A stretch of DNA of 58,589 bases from Nocardioides sp. (GTDB lineage Bacteria > Actinomycetota > Actinomycetes > Propionibacteriales > Nocardioidaceae): NCBI RefSeq assembly GCF_025964975.1, contig NZ_JAOPXV010000192.1, forward strand, positions 1-58,589, written 5' to 3'. The notes under the pieces were generated by a model, which was not told the origin of the DNA, did not search any database, and saw nothing but the letters and a program-made list of their open reading frames with translations. A program made the position numbers and the translations under genes. The first letter of the stretch is position 1. Each line of letters opens with the position of its first letter. This document shows positions 17,768 to 26,527 of this stretch, one piece after another.

Positions 17768-18927
17768 GCATCCCGCAGATCACCGGCGTCGAGTTGGCTG
17801 GCGACGCCGGCCTTCCCCTGCTCGTCGTCGGCCCGTCGCTCGGGACGACCGTGACCACCTTGTGGGGCCACGTCGCCGAGCGGCTGGGCCATGAGTTCCA
17901 CGTCGTGGGCTGGAACCTCCCAGGCCACGACAACGCCCCGGTCGGCGAGCCGTTCACCATGTCCGAGCTCGCCCACGGCGTACTGGCCTACATCGACCGG
18001 GCCCGTGCGGCGCGCGGCGATGATCGGCCCTTCGCCTACGCCGGGGACTCGGTCGGCGGCGCTGTGGGGCTGCAACTCCTGCTCGACGCACCCGCGGCGG
18101 TGACGGGGGCCGTGCTGCTGTGCACCGGTGCCCGGATCGGCACGCCGCAGGCATGGGCCGAACGGGCCGCCACGGTGCGTGCCTCCGGGACCGGAGCGGT
18201 AGTGGGCGGTTCGGCCCAGCGATGGTTCGCCCCCGGGTTCCTCGACCGCTCGCCCGAGGTCGCGTCCGCTCTGCTTCACGCGCTGGAGCTGGCTGACAGG
18301 GAAGGCTACTCCCAGGTCTGCGACGCGCTCGCCGCCTTCGATGTGCGCGATCGGCTCGGAGAGGTGACCGCACCGGTGCTGGCGGTGGCTGGTGCCCATG
18401 ACGCGGTCACGCCGACCACCGCCCTGTCCGAGATCGCGACGGGCATGACGCACGGCCGGCTTGTCGTGCTCGGGGATGTCGCGCACCTCGCCCCCGCCGA
18501 GGCGCCCGACGGAGTCGCCGCCCTGCTGCGCGGCCAACTGGTGGCTTCGCCAACGCTCCAGGACGTCTACGAGGCCGGAATGGTCGTGCGCCGCGAGGTG
18601 CTCGGCGAGACCCACGTCGATCGGGCCACCGCTGCGGCCACATCCCTCACCCAGGAGTTCCAGACGCTGATCACGCAGTACGCCTGGGGCACGATCTGGA
18701 CCCGACCCGGCCTGGCGCGCCGCGACCGTTCGATCGCGGTGCTCACTGCCCTGATCGCCCGCGGTCATCACGAGGAGCTCGAGATGCACGTGCGCGCGGC
18801 GGTGCGCAACGGGCTGACGGTCGCAGAGATCAAGGAGGTCATCCTCCAGACTGCGATCTACTGCGGCGTCCCGGACGCCAACACCGCCTTCCGGATCGCT
18901 CAGCAGGTCTTCGACGAGGACCTCTGA
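17764..18927 (+). CDS. pcaL: Fused 3-oxoadipate enol-lactone hydrolase / 4-carboxymuconolactone decarboxylase
   Basis: 387 residues. Residues ~1-255 are an alpha/beta hydrolase (PcaD) with the nucleophile elbow GDSVGG (about 96-101), acid in AGAHDAVTP and His in LGDVAHLAP. Residues ~265-387 are a carboxymuconolactone decarboxylase (PcaC) with VRREVLGETHVDRA and ELEMHVRAAVRNGLTVAEIKEVILQTAIYCGVP. Fusion of the two steps is well known in actinobacteria as PcaL. Starts in a GTGA overlap with pcaB and ends the operon. Confidence 0.94.
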   Translation: MSIPQITGVELAGDAGLPLLVVGPSLGTTVTTLWGHVAERLGHEFHVVGWNLPGHDNAPVGEPFTMSELAHGVLAYIDRARAARGDDRPFAYAGDSVGGAVGLQLLLDAPAAVTGAVLLCTGARIGTPQAWAERAATVRASGTGAVVGGSAQRWFAPGFLDRSPEVASALLHALELADREGYSQVCDALAAFDVRDRLGEVTAPVLAVAGAHDAVTPTTALSEIATGMTHGRLVVLGDVAHLAPAEAPDGVAALLRGQLVASPTLQDVYEAGMVVRREVLGETHVDRATAAATSLTQEFQTLITQYAWGTIWTRPGLARRDRSIAVLTALIARGHHEELEMHVRAAVRNGLTVAEIKEVILQTAIYCGVPDANTAFRIAQQVFDEDL

Positions 18928-19026
18928 GCACCCATCGGCGTAGATCGCTTCAGGGGCCCGACAGTCCTCGACGTCGAGGCGTCGGCCCAGGCCTGCCCAC
19001 ACCGCCTGCTCAGTGGCCCTGGCACC

Positions 19027-19785
19027 TCAGTCGGCGAGGTCGAGCCCCATCGCGCGGAGCGCCGCCGTCTCGAACCGCCACAGGTGGGCATCGTTGAAGC
19101 CGGCGCCGAGGTCGGGCAGCTGGGCCAGGTCCTGAGCGGGAAGAGCCGCCGGGACCCTTCCGGCACTCGCTGATCGCAGCATCATCCGCGCCAGCGAGTT
19201 GAGGCTGAGCGCGCGGCTCACCGCTTCCGCGACCGTGCGGCCGACCGTGACGAGACCGTGGCCTCGCATCACACAGGCCGGAGAATCACCCAGTACCTCG
19301 GCCACTTCAGCCCCCAGCGCAGGGGTGTTGACCAAGACGCTGCGGCTGTAGAGCGGAATACCCTTCGCCGCCATCCGGCTGGCCGGGATGTTGTAGGCAC
19401 CGACCACCGGCAAGAGCTCGAGGCCCGCGAGGTCCAGCGCCACGATGGCGGGTGGGTGGGCATGGAAGACCGCCTGCACGTCCGACCGCACTTTGAGTAT
19501 CTCGGTGTGGATGTGGATCTCGTTCGGCACGGAGAACCCGGCGGCCTTCTCCATCAACCCGCCCTCGTACGACGCACGGCGCACGTCCGTGATCTCAGTG
19601 AAGATGAGACCGCTCTCGCGCGGGCCACGACAGCGGATGAGCAGGCTGTCCTCGGACCGAACGCTGATGTGACCCAGGATGTCCTCGCACAGCCCCCGGT
19701 GGCCGGCGATGCGGCAGCCGGTTGCGACGTCGCGGCGGAGCACCTCCGTGTCCTCAGCGCCTGGGTACATCTCAACGGTGCTCAC
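19027..19785 (-). CDS. Class II aldolase/adducin-fold protein, candidate decarboxylase
   Basis: 252 residues. Metal ligands of the class II aldolase fold are visible in EIHIHTEILK, VFHAHPPA and MRGHGLV, with a GHISVRSEDSLLIRCRG N-terminal phosphate/carboxylate region. The family includes sugar-phosphate aldolases, OtnC-type decarboxylases and, in Gram-positive phthalate pathways, the 3,4-dihydroxyphthalate decarboxylase PhtC. The neighbouring dioxygenase and protocatechuate genes make a PhtC-like decarboxylase attractive; this is inference. It starts at a GTG in a GTGA overlap with the dehydrogenase gene. An alternative is OtnC, but no OtnK kinase is present. Confidence 0.85.
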   Translation of the reverse strand: MSTVEMYPGAEDTEVLRRDVATGCRIAGHRGLCEDILGHISVRSEDSLLIRCRGPRESGLIFTEITDVRRASYEGGLMEKAAGFSVPNEIHIHTEILKVRSDVQAVFHAHPPAIVALDLAGLELLPVVGAYNIPASRMAAKGIPLYSRSVLVNTPALGAEVAEVLGDSPACVMRGHGLVTVGRTVAEAVSRALSLNSLARMMLRSASAGRVPAALPAQDLAQLPDLGAGFNDAHLWRFETAALRAMGLDLAD

Positions 19786-20651
19786 CGGCGTGCCTCCTGG
19801 GAGTATCGAAACGCCTCCAGGAGTCCGACGACCTCGGGATAGGGGCGGTCGTGCAGTGCCTCGCTGTCCGCCGCCAGGAAGAACTCAGCGAGCGATTCGA
19901 ACGACGGGCTGCGAAAGCCCGCCTCCACGAACATCGTTCGGGTCAACTCCAGGTCCTTGGTGATGGTCGACACCGGAGCGCGAGCGGCCACCGCCGGCCC
20001 GTCACCGAGGAAGTAGTCCTCGGCACTTCCCAGTCCTGGCAGGGCACCGGTGCCGGCCTGGAGCGCAGCCAAGGTCGCGCTGAGATCCATGGCCTCGTGC
20101 TGCGCGAACGTGAGCGCCTCCGCTGCCACCAGGAAGCGTGCGTACTTGACGTACTGCTGAAGGAGCTTGGCCGTGTATCCATCACCTGGGCGGCCCAGGT
20201 AGACGATCGCTGAGGCCGCCAGCTCGAGCACGTCCCCAGCATCACCGAGCACGCCCTGTTCACCGCCGACGAGAATGGTCAAGTGCGGTGCCTTGCCGCT
20301 GACGGGGGCGTCCACGAACCGGACACCACGGCGCGCGAGCCGCTCATTCGCAGACCGTGCGAACGCAGGCGACGAGGTGGATGTCTCGATCACGAGCGAG
20401 CCCTCGCACAGGACGTCGCCGAGGTCGAAGACGACCGACCGCACTGCGGCGGTCGTCGGAAGAGACGTGGCGACGGTGTCGCACGCACTGGCCAGGTCGG
20501 CGAGCTCGTCGTGGACGACGAGGCCGACATCGGCGGCACAGCGACGAGCCTGCGGCTCGCGATCGTAACCGTGGACGGCCACGCCCTGAAGCACCAGCGA
20601 ACGACCCAGGGCCGTTCCCATGCGACCCAGGCCGACAATGCCGAAGTTCAT
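19782..20651 (-). CDS. NAD(P)-dependent beta-hydroxyacid dehydrogenase (3-hydroxyisobutyrate dehydrogenase family)
   Basis: 289 residues. The N-terminal Rossmann motif is GIVGLGRMGTALGRSLV, the substrate loop is VDAPVSGK and the catalytic Lys is in DGYTAKLLQQYVKYARFLVAAEAL (about residue 170); the usual Asn four residues after that Lys reads Gln/Tyr here, so the substrate may be unusual. It heads a two-gene unit with the class II aldolase-fold gene. In context it could oxidise the dihydrodiol made by the neighbouring dioxygenase, or act on a hydroxyacid. ATG 20651 fits the Rossmann start. Confidence 0.85.
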   Translation of the reverse strand: MNFGIVGLGRMGTALGRSLVLQGVAVHGYDREPQARRCAADVGLVVHDELADLASACDTVATSLPTTAAVRSVVFDLGDVLCEGSLVIETSTSSPAFARSANERLARRGVRFVDAPVSGKAPHLTILVGGEQGVLGDAGDVLELAASAIVYLGRPGDGYTAKLLQQYVKYARFLVAAEALTFAQHEAMDLSATLAALQAGTGALPGLGSAEDYFLGDGPAVAARAPVSTITKDLELTRTMFVEAGFRSPSFESLAEFFLAADSEALHDRPYPEVVGLLEAFRYSQEARR

Positions 20652-20715
20652 TCCAAGCCCCGCTCTGCAGACATCATCTCTGATCAGCGTAGGGCCGAAC
20701 ACCCATGTAGGGCAA

Positions 20716-20726
20716 TGGTCACACCA
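20716..20726. promoter_or_regulatory. FCD/GntR-type operator upstream of the dehydrogenase-aldolase unit
   Basis: TGGT-CAC-ACCA, a perfect TGGT-N3-ACCA dyad, the half-site form known for FadR/FCD GntR regulators. It lies 65 bp upstream of the dehydrogenase start and just after the gntR stop. A related site occurs at 22659. Confidence 0.6.
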
Positions 20727-20732
20727 AAACAA

Positions 20733-21464
20733 TCAGTGCTCTGCTGTCGCAGCGGCCGTCCGGTCGAGGTGCGCTCGCATGGTCGCCGTCGCGCTGTCCA
20801 CGTCGCGCGCGGCCAGGGCGTCGACCACGCTGCGATGCTCGGCGACACCGGAGGTCCCGCTGTGGTGGGCGTCCGACAGTGAGCGGAGGATCGACTCGCG
20901 CAGGGAGTCCAACAACAGCACCGATGCCGCGTTGTGTGTGCATGCGGCAAGGGCCAGGTGGAACTCGAGGGACATCTCGACGCCGTACGTCGCGTCGAGG
21001 CGTGCCGCCTCGTGCCGATCGCACATCAGGCGGAGTCGGTCGATGTCCTCGTCGGTCGCACGCTCGACAGCAAGCGGGAGGTATGCGATCTCCATCAGGG
21101 AGCGAACCTCGGTGACCTCCGCCGAGGTCAGGCCCGAGGAGGCGATCAGGTCCGTAATGCCCTCACCGACCAGCTCTGCCGAGGGTGCCGTGACGAAAGC
21201 CCCGCCCTCCTTGCCGAGCTTGATCGTGATGTGACCCGTCGCCTCGAGCATCCGGAAGGCTTCTCGAACCGTCCTGCGGCTCACGCCGAACTGCTCGCAC
21301 AGAGCACGCTCGGACGGCAGCCGATCACCCACGGCGAGATCACCCGAGCGGATGCGACCGCGAACCTGCTCGACGATGGTCGCCGACATCCGGACGTTGG
21401 AGACCGGAGCGAACACGATCCCCCCCGCCCCAGCCTCGGCCTCGGAATGCATGTGTGCGGTCAC
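20733..21464 (-). CDS. GntR-family regulator, FadR/FCD subfamily
   Basis: 243 residues. The wHTH runs from about residue 28 to 95 (IVEQVRGRIRSGDLAVGDRLPSERALCEQFGVSRRTVREAFRML), and the C-terminal all-helical FCD domain has its metal-site pattern in EFHLALAACTHNAA and AEHRSVVDALAARD. FCD domains usually bind organic acids. The GTG at 21464 overlaps the MFS stop (GTGA), so the carrier and regulator are cotranscribed; an ATG lies 12 bp further in. Two matching operators flank its targets. Confidence 0.9.
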   Translation of the reverse strand: MTAHMHSEAEAGAGGIVFAPVSNVRMSATIVEQVRGRIRSGDLAVGDRLPSERALCEQFGVSRRTVREAFRMLEATGHITIKLGKEGGAFVTAPSAELVGEGITDLIASSGLTSAEVTEVRSLMEIAYLPLAVERATDEDIDRLRLMCDRHEAARLDATYGVEMSLEFHLALAACTHNAASVLLLDSLRESILRSLSDAHHSGTSGVAEHRSVVDALAARDVDSATATMRAHLDRTAAATAEH

Positions 21465-22651
21465 GGCTCTCCTTCTTTCGGCTCCATCGTAGGCGAGGAC
21501 CGCCCTCGTGCTAGAACGACCGGACCAGCCATGAGTCCGCCCAGGACGACCACGGCCATCGGTGTCGCCATGAGACCGACCAGTCCTGAGACCAGCAGGG
21601 GCGCCGCGAGGAGGGCAGCGGCGCGGTAGGTCCCCGCCTTCGCCAACGCCTCACCGCGCTCGTCCACGAGGACGGACTCACTCGCCAGGGCTGGGCCGGC
21701 TGTCTGCAGCAGTCCGGCTGCGATGCCGGACACGAACAAGGCCACCGCGGCGGCGCCGAGCCACTGGGCGAGGCCTGCAAAGCCCGCCAGGCCGACGCCG
21801 GTCAAGGCGATGCTGAGGACGAGGACGGGTGCCAGTCGCGCCAGCCGTATCCAGGTGACAACCGAGCTCCCGGCAATCGAGGCGAGGTTGGCAGCGGCCG
21901 TCACCGCGCCGATGGCGGGCGCAGCATGGCCGACCTCGGCGAGCACGACCGGCACGAACGAGTTCATCATCGAACGCCATGCACCGGCGACCGCGCCTGC
22001 CCAGCTGGCGAGGCCGACGCCCGGTGCGACGTCCGCCGCACCGGGTCGGTGCTGCCCTGCCTTGGTCCGCCTCGCCGGCCGAGGTGGGTCCAGACGGACG
22101 AGAAGTGCCGCGGGGATCATCGCAGCGAGCGCCGCCAGCGCGGCAACTCCCAGTGCCCACAGCGCCGAGCCATGGGCGATCAGGGGACCAGCGGCCAAAG
22201 GACCGAGCGTCTGTCCGACGCCGGAGGTGAGGTTCATGCGGGCGATCGCCGTGACCGACGAGTCGTGGGTCCGCACGACGTGCACCTGCCCACCCGTCCA
22301 GAACACCCCGCGGGCGGCACCCTGCGCTACCTGCGACAGCAGGAAGGCCCACCACGCGGGGGACCCCACGAGCAGCGCGCACGACATGGCCATCAGCGCA
22401 CCTGCAGCGACGATGAAGTGCTTGTCAGCCACTCGACGCAGGAGACGCCCCATGACGGACCGCATCGCCAGTTGGGCCGCGGCGGAGAACGCGACAAGCA
22501 TCCCGATCTCGGCAGCAGTGATCCCTCGAGCGAGCGCGTAGAGCGGAATCGCGACGGCGGACAGTCCCATCGCGAACGAGAACAGAGCTCCGCACGAGCC
22601 CATGAACCAGGCCTCGGAAGGTGTCGGTTGACACGCGGTGGCCGTCGTCAT
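21461..22651 (-). CDS. MFS transporter, likely importer or exporter for the dioxygenase substrate
   Basis: 396 residues with about 12 hydrophobic helices and the MFS loop motif (GRLLRRVADKHF between helices 2 and 3). Starts ATG 22651; codons further upstream belong to the opposite-strand ferredoxin region. Stop overlaps gntR. Its sharing of a 38-bp divergent promoter with the ferredoxin-dioxygenase unit suggests that it moves the aromatic substrate. Direction of transport cannot be told. Confidence 0.85.
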   Translation of the reverse strand: MTTATACQPTPSEAWFMGSCGALFSFAMGLSAVAIPLYALARGITAAEIGMLVAFSAAAQLAMRSVMGRLLRRVADKHFIVAAGALMAMSCALLVGSPAWWAFLLSQVAQGAARGVFWTGGQVHVVRTHDSSVTAIARMNLTSGVGQTLGPLAAGPLIAHGSALWALGVAALAALAAMIPAALLVRLDPPRPARRTKAGQHRPGAADVAPGVGLASWAGAVAGAWRSMMNSFVPVVLAEVGHAAPAIGAVTAAANLASIAGSSVVTWIRLARLAPVLVLSIALTGVGLAGFAGLAQWLGAAAVALFVSGIAAGLLQTAGPALASESVLVDERGEALAKAGTYRAAALLAAPLLVSGLVGLMATPMAVVVLGGLMAGPVVLARGRSSPTMEPKEGEP

Positions 22652-22658
22652 ACGGTAA

Positions 22659-22669
22659 TGGTACCTCCA
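22659..22669. promoter_or_regulatory. GntR-type operator in the MFS/ferredoxin divergent promoter
   Basis: TGGT-ACC-TCCA, one mismatch from TGGT-N3-ACCA, within a longer AATGG-N5-CCATT dyad. It lies in the 38-bp gap between the MFS ATG and the ferredoxin ATG, where a bound regulator would control both. Confidence 0.5.
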
Positions 22670-22689
22670 TTGACCTATTAGGAGTAGAC

Positions 22690-22887
22690 ATGAAGTTGGG
22701 CAGCGACGTCGGGAAGTGCCAGGGCTACGGGAACTGCGTGGCGATCGATGAACAGCACTTCGATCTTGACGACGACGGAATGGTCGTCGTGGTGCAGCAG
22801 GAGGTGAGCGAGGGCGAGCGGGAGACCACCGAGGAAGCCGTCCGCAGCTGCCCGGTCGCCGCCATCTGGATCGAGGGGGCGAGGTGA
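22690..22887 (+). CDS. 3Fe-4S ferredoxin of the ring-hydroxylating dioxygenase
   Basis: 65 residues. Cluster ligands are in KCQGYGNCVAID and SCPVAAIWIE, the CxxGxxNC...CP pattern of small actinobacterial 3Fe-4S ferredoxins that pair with Rieske dioxygenases and P450s. AGGAG Shine-Dalgarno 5 nt upstream of the ATG. GTGA overlap with the reductase gene, so the two are made together. Confidence 0.93.
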   Translation: MKLGSDVGKCQGYGNCVAIDEQHFDLDDDGMVVVVQQEVSEGERETTEEAVRSCPVAAIWIEGAR

Positions 22888-24137
22888 GCGACCACGTGGT
22901 CGTCGTCGGGTCTTCGGTGGGTGGTGTGCGCACCGTCCAGGAGCTACGTCGACTCGGCTTCGGAGGCGACATCACCGTGGTGGGTCAGGAGGAGGAGAAG
23001 CCTTACGACAAGCCGCCGTTGTCGAAGCAGGTGCTCATGGGCACCCAAACCGAGGATCAGATCCTGCTGCTGGGGGAGGGCGGGTTCGAGGCACTGGGTG
23101 CGCAGGCGCGCCTCGGCGTGCGGGCGACCGGCCTCGACATCGACTCCATGACCGTTGCCCTCGCCGATGGCGACGAGGTCGAGTACGACGCCCTCGTGAT
23201 CGCAACCGGCGTTCGCCCGCGCAACCTCTCGCCAGCGCTCAACGAGCTTGACAGCGTCTTCACCGTCCGCGAACTCCGCGACGCGCGCGAGCTGGCGGCG
23301 CGCGCAAGCCTTGGTCCGGTGGCGGTGGTCGGCGCCGGATTCATCGGCGCCGAGGTCGCTGCGTCCTTCCGCAGCCTCGGCACGGAGGTGACGATGACCG
23401 AGGCGATGCAGGCGCCCTTCGCTCGTGCGCTGGGTGCTCAGGTCGGCGGCCTGCTGTCGGAGCTCCACCAGGACCATGGGGTCCAACTCCTGACCGACGC
23501 TACGGTCCAAACGATCGAAAGGTCCGGCGACGTCACCCTCGTCCGGCTCGCCGACGGCCGCCGCGTCGAGGCGGCCACGGTGGTCGTCGGCATCGGCGCG
23601 ACGCCCAACACCGAGTGGCTCGGCGACTCGGGCCTGAAGATCGCCGATGGCGTCTGGGTCGACGCCGGCTGCGCGGTTCTCGCCCAGGGATTCGGCCCGC
23701 ACGCAGAGGGCGTCTACGCCATCGGCGACGTCGCGCGCCAGGTCGATCCGGTGACCAACAAGGACTACCGGGTCGAGCACTGGACCAACGCCGTCGAGCA
23801 CGCCCACGCCGTGGCGCGTCAGATCGTCGATCCGACGTCGGCGCCCCAGCCCCTCAAGGCGCCGTACTTCTGGTCTGACCAGTTCGACCTCAAGGTCCAG
23901 ATGGTCGGCCGGCCGGCCGAGGCGGACGCGGTCACCATGCATCGCTTCAACGTGTCGGGCACCGAGAAGACCGTGGCGATCTACGAGGCGAACGGCGTGG
24001 TCGCTGCTGCCGTCACCCTCGGCTGGCCGCGCGCCATCGCCGCCTGCCGCCACGCGTGGGAGGCGAGGGCCGACGTGGACGCCCTTGTCTCGACGCTGTC
24101 CGAACTTGCCGACCGCCGCCGCACCGCTGCGCTCTGA
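22884..24137 (+). CDS. FAD-dependent ferredoxin reductase of the dioxygenase
   Basis: 417 residues. FAD motif VVVVGSSVGGVRTVQEL (Gly-rich, with Ser replacing the usual middle Gly), NAD motif VAVVGAGFIGAEVAAS (about 147-162), and the FAD-binding GVYAIGDVA near residue 280. C-terminal reductase domain with YFWSDQFDLKVQMVG is typical of BphA4/PhtAd-type reductases. Passes electrons from NADH to the 3Fe-4S ferredoxin. Third gene is 22 bp further on. Confidence 0.93.
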   Translation: MSDHVVVVGSSVGGVRTVQELRRLGFGGDITVVGQEEEKPYDKPPLSKQVLMGTQTEDQILLLGEGGFEALGAQARLGVRATGLDIDSMTVALADGDEVEYDALVIATGVRPRNLSPALNELDSVFTVRELRDARELAARASLGPVAVVGAGFIGAEVAASFRSLGTEVTMTEAMQAPFARALGAQVGGLLSELHQDHGVQLLTDATVQTIERSGDVTLVRLADGRRVEAATVVVGIGATPNTEWLGDSGLKIADGVWVDAGCAVLAQGFGPHAEGVYAIGDVARQVDPVTNKDYRVEHWTNAVEHAHAVARQIVDPTSAPQPLKAPYFWSDQFDLKVQMVGRPAEADAVTMHRFNVSGTEKTVAIYEANGVVAAAVTLGWPRAIAACRHAWEARADVDALVSTLSELADRRRTAAL

Positions 24138-24159
24138 GACGTCAACGAAAGGATCAACA

Positions 24160-25671
24160 ATGACCGTCGAACACACCCGCGGGGACCCGTCAGCCGCGTG
24201 CGAATCTCCCCAGCCGCCGCGTCTGGCCGCCCCAGCACACCCCCTGCCGAACCGCGAGGTGGCGCCGCTCGTCGACGTCGCCAACGGCGAGGTCTCGCGC
24301 GAGATCTTCGTCGACGAGGCGATCTTCCGCCAAGAGCTCACGAACCTCTTCCCGCGAGCCTGGCTCTTCGTCGGGCATGCCTCGCAGGTTCCGAATCCAG
24401 GCGACTACTTCAGCTCCTGGATGGGTTCGGACCCGGTGCTGCTCACGCGAGACGACCAGGGTGAGGTCTATGTCCTGCTCAACTCCTGCCGCCACCGCGG
24501 CATGAAGGTCTCGCGCTACGACGAGGGCAACACGATGCAGTTCACCTGCCCCTACCACGCGTGGTCTTACAGCATCGACGGTTCGCTCGTCGACGTCCCT
24601 GGCGATCTCCACGGCGTCCCGCACATGAAGTCGGCCTACCAAGGCATGCTCGACAAGGCGAAGTGGGGCCTGGTCCGCGCGCCGCGCGTCCACAACTACA
24701 AGGGCCTGGTCTTCGCGACCTGGGACTCGGAAGCGCCTGACTTCGACGAGTACGTCGGCGAGTTCCACTGGTGGCTCGACAACCTCGCCGATGCCTTCGA
24801 CGGCACCGAGGCGGGTACCGAGGTGTTCCATGGTGTGCTGAAGTGGCGCATCAAGGCGAACTGGAAGTTCGTCTCGGAGAACTTCCTCGGCGACACCTAC
24901 CACGGCGCCTCGACGCACGCGTCCGTCGAGGCCGTCGGAATCGGCCCGGGCGGCCGGGGCAAGCGTCGTCACGGTGAGCGCCAGAACCAGGGTGGCTTCT
25001 CGAAGGGCCGCATGAAGACCTCCTTTCGCCTCGGGCACGGCGCTTCGGACAACCTCGACTACGAGCTCCCCTACCCGGAGTTCGCAGAGCCCGAGCTGAC
25101 GGAGTACTTCGACAACGCGTGGAACAAGCGTTCCGAGAAGCTCAGGGCTGAGGGCCGACCGCTCGGCGGTCGGGGTCCAGCCACGATGTTTCCCAACATG
25201 TCGTTCGCGGGAGGGTTCCCGCGCTCGATCCTGGTCGCGCACCCGATCAGCGCGACGGAGACCGAGGTGTGGCGCTGGTTCCTCGTGGACAAGGACGCGC
25301 CCGACTTCGTGCGCACCTGGCTGCGTGAGTACTACATGAGGTACGGCGGCCCCGCTGGCATGACCGAGCAGGACGACATGGAGAACTGGGACTACGCCAC
25401 GCAGGCGAGCCTGGGTGTCGTGGCCCGTCGCCACGCCTACAACTACCAGCAGGGCCTCGGACGTGAGCAGTTGAGCACCCTCGAAGGTGCGGTCCACTCC
25501 GACCACGCCATCGCCGGCGAGGTCAATGCCCGCGCCTTCTACCGCCGCTGGGTCGAATACGTCGACAACACCCCTCAGGACGAATTGCGGGCGTCGGCAG
25601 CGGTCGACGACCGCATACCGAAGATCCAGGAACGACAGGCTGCTGATGCTGCTGAGGAGGCGCGGTCATGA
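24160..25671 (+). CDS. Aromatic ring-hydroxylating dioxygenase, alpha subunit
   Basis: 503 residues. Rieske ligands are in CRHRGMKV (CxH) and CPYHAW (CxxH), at about 111-133. The catalytic iron motif is ENFLGDTYHGASTH (about 244-257), with DxxH-x4-H spacing. The start at 24160 is chosen because GAAAGGA lies 7 nt upstream and the family begins there. Together with the beta subunit it forms an alpha3beta3 oxygenase. It is 503 aa, longer than many alpha subunits, because of the N-terminal leader and loop inserts (residues ~260-300). Substrate is not determinable; a dicarboxylic aromatic is suggested by the neighbours. Confidence 0.93.
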   Translation: MTVEHTRGDPSAACESPQPPRLAAPAHPLPNREVAPLVDVANGEVSREIFVDEAIFRQELTNLFPRAWLFVGHASQVPNPGDYFSSWMGSDPVLLTRDDQGEVYVLLNSCRHRGMKVSRYDEGNTMQFTCPYHAWSYSIDGSLVDVPGDLHGVPHMKSAYQGMLDKAKWGLVRAPRVHNYKGLVFATWDSEAPDFDEYVGEFHWWLDNLADAFDGTEAGTEVFHGVLKWRIKANWKFVSENFLGDTYHGASTHASVEAVGIGPGGRGKRRHGERQNQGGFSKGRMKTSFRLGHGASDNLDYELPYPEFAEPELTEYFDNAWNKRSEKLRAEGRPLGGRGPATMFPNMSFAGGFPRSILVAHPISATETEVWRWFLVDKDAPDFVRTWLREYYMRYGGPAGMTEQDDMENWDYATQASLGVVARRHAYNYQQGLGREQLSTLEGAVHSDHAIAGEVNARAFYRRWVEYVDNTPQDELRASAAVDDRIPKIQERQAADAAEEARS

Positions 25672-26246
25672 CCGGCACGCTGAGCGCGAACGAAGGCCAG
25701 CCCCAGTTCGTCAACGAGACCGGCCTGAGCAGGGCGGAGCTTCGTGACCTCCTCGCTGACGTGAGCGACTTCCTGTACCGCGAGGCCGACCTGCTCGACG
25801 AGCGCCGGTACACGGAGTGGCTGGACCTGCTGGCCGACGACTACCGGTACACCGTGCCGCTGCGGATGAACGTCCCCTTCCAGGACGTCGTCGCACGCGA
25901 AGAGACCAAGGCGCTCACCGAGGTGTGCTGGTTCGACGAGCCGAAGGACACGCAGGTGAGCCGTGTCATGCAGTTGATGACGGGCGTCCACTGGGCCGAG
26001 GAACCGGTGTCGCGGGTGTCGCACCTGGTGACCAACCTTCGCCTCAAGCGCGTCGCCCTGCCCGAGGTCGAGGTCTCGAGCCGCTTCCTCGTCTACCGCA
26101 ACCGCGTCTCCGACGAGACGGACATCATGGTGGGCCGTCGTACCGACATCCTGCGTCAGGTCGGCGAGGACTGGCAGGTCGTCAAGCGCACCCTGCTGCT
26201 CGACCAGTCGGTGCTGATGGCGAAGAACCTGTCCATCTTCATCTGA
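25668..26246 (+). CDS. Ring-hydroxylating dioxygenase, beta subunit
   Basis: 192-residue SnoaL-like cone-fold subunit with READLLDERRYTEWLDLLADDYRYTVPLR and SRFLVYRNRVSDETDIMVGRRTDILR, the conserved beta-subunit stretches. Structural partner of the alpha subunit. ATGA overlap with the alpha gene. The last ORF of the unit; the IS110 remnant follows on the opposite strand. Confidence 0.93.
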   Translation: MTGTLSANEGQPQFVNETGLSRAELRDLLADVSDFLYREADLLDERRYTEWLDLLADDYRYTVPLRMNVPFQDVVAREETKALTEVCWFDEPKDTQVSRVMQLMTGVHWAEEPVSRVSHLVTNLRLKRVALPEVEVSSRFLVYRNRVSDETDIMVGRRTDILRQVGEDWQVVKRTLLLDQSVLMAKNLSIFI

Positions 26247-26331
26247 CCGGCTGCGGCATGAGGGCTGGGCGCATCCGCGTCGGGCCCTCATGTCCATGCC
26301 GACCAGCGTCGCGGCCGTGGTGACCGTTGCT

Positions 26332-26493
26332 CACAGCTACCGGACCAGGCAGGCCCCGGACCCAGGATCGGATGTGCTCGTGTGACGGGGTCAGCTTCGC
26401 CTGAATGGGCTCGCCTGTGACGCCGTCGATCGCTGCTGCCGCGACCGGTCGTGCGTGCACATCGAGCACAACGCTCGTACGCTCGGTAGACAC
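26332..26493 (-). mobile_element. IS110-family transposase remnant (N-terminal fragment)
   Basis: 54 residues read TSVVLDVHARPVAAAAIDG...LTPSHEHIRSWVRGLPGPVAV, the start of an IS110-type DEDD transposase, with the first Asp in LDVHA. After VAV similarity ends and no further transposase sequence is found. It is a broken insertion sequence next to the dioxygenase operon. No terminal repeats are expected in this family. Confidence 0.75.
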
Positions 26494-26527
26494 CGCTCAG
26501 CAGGCCTGAGCGGTCACTCCATACCCT

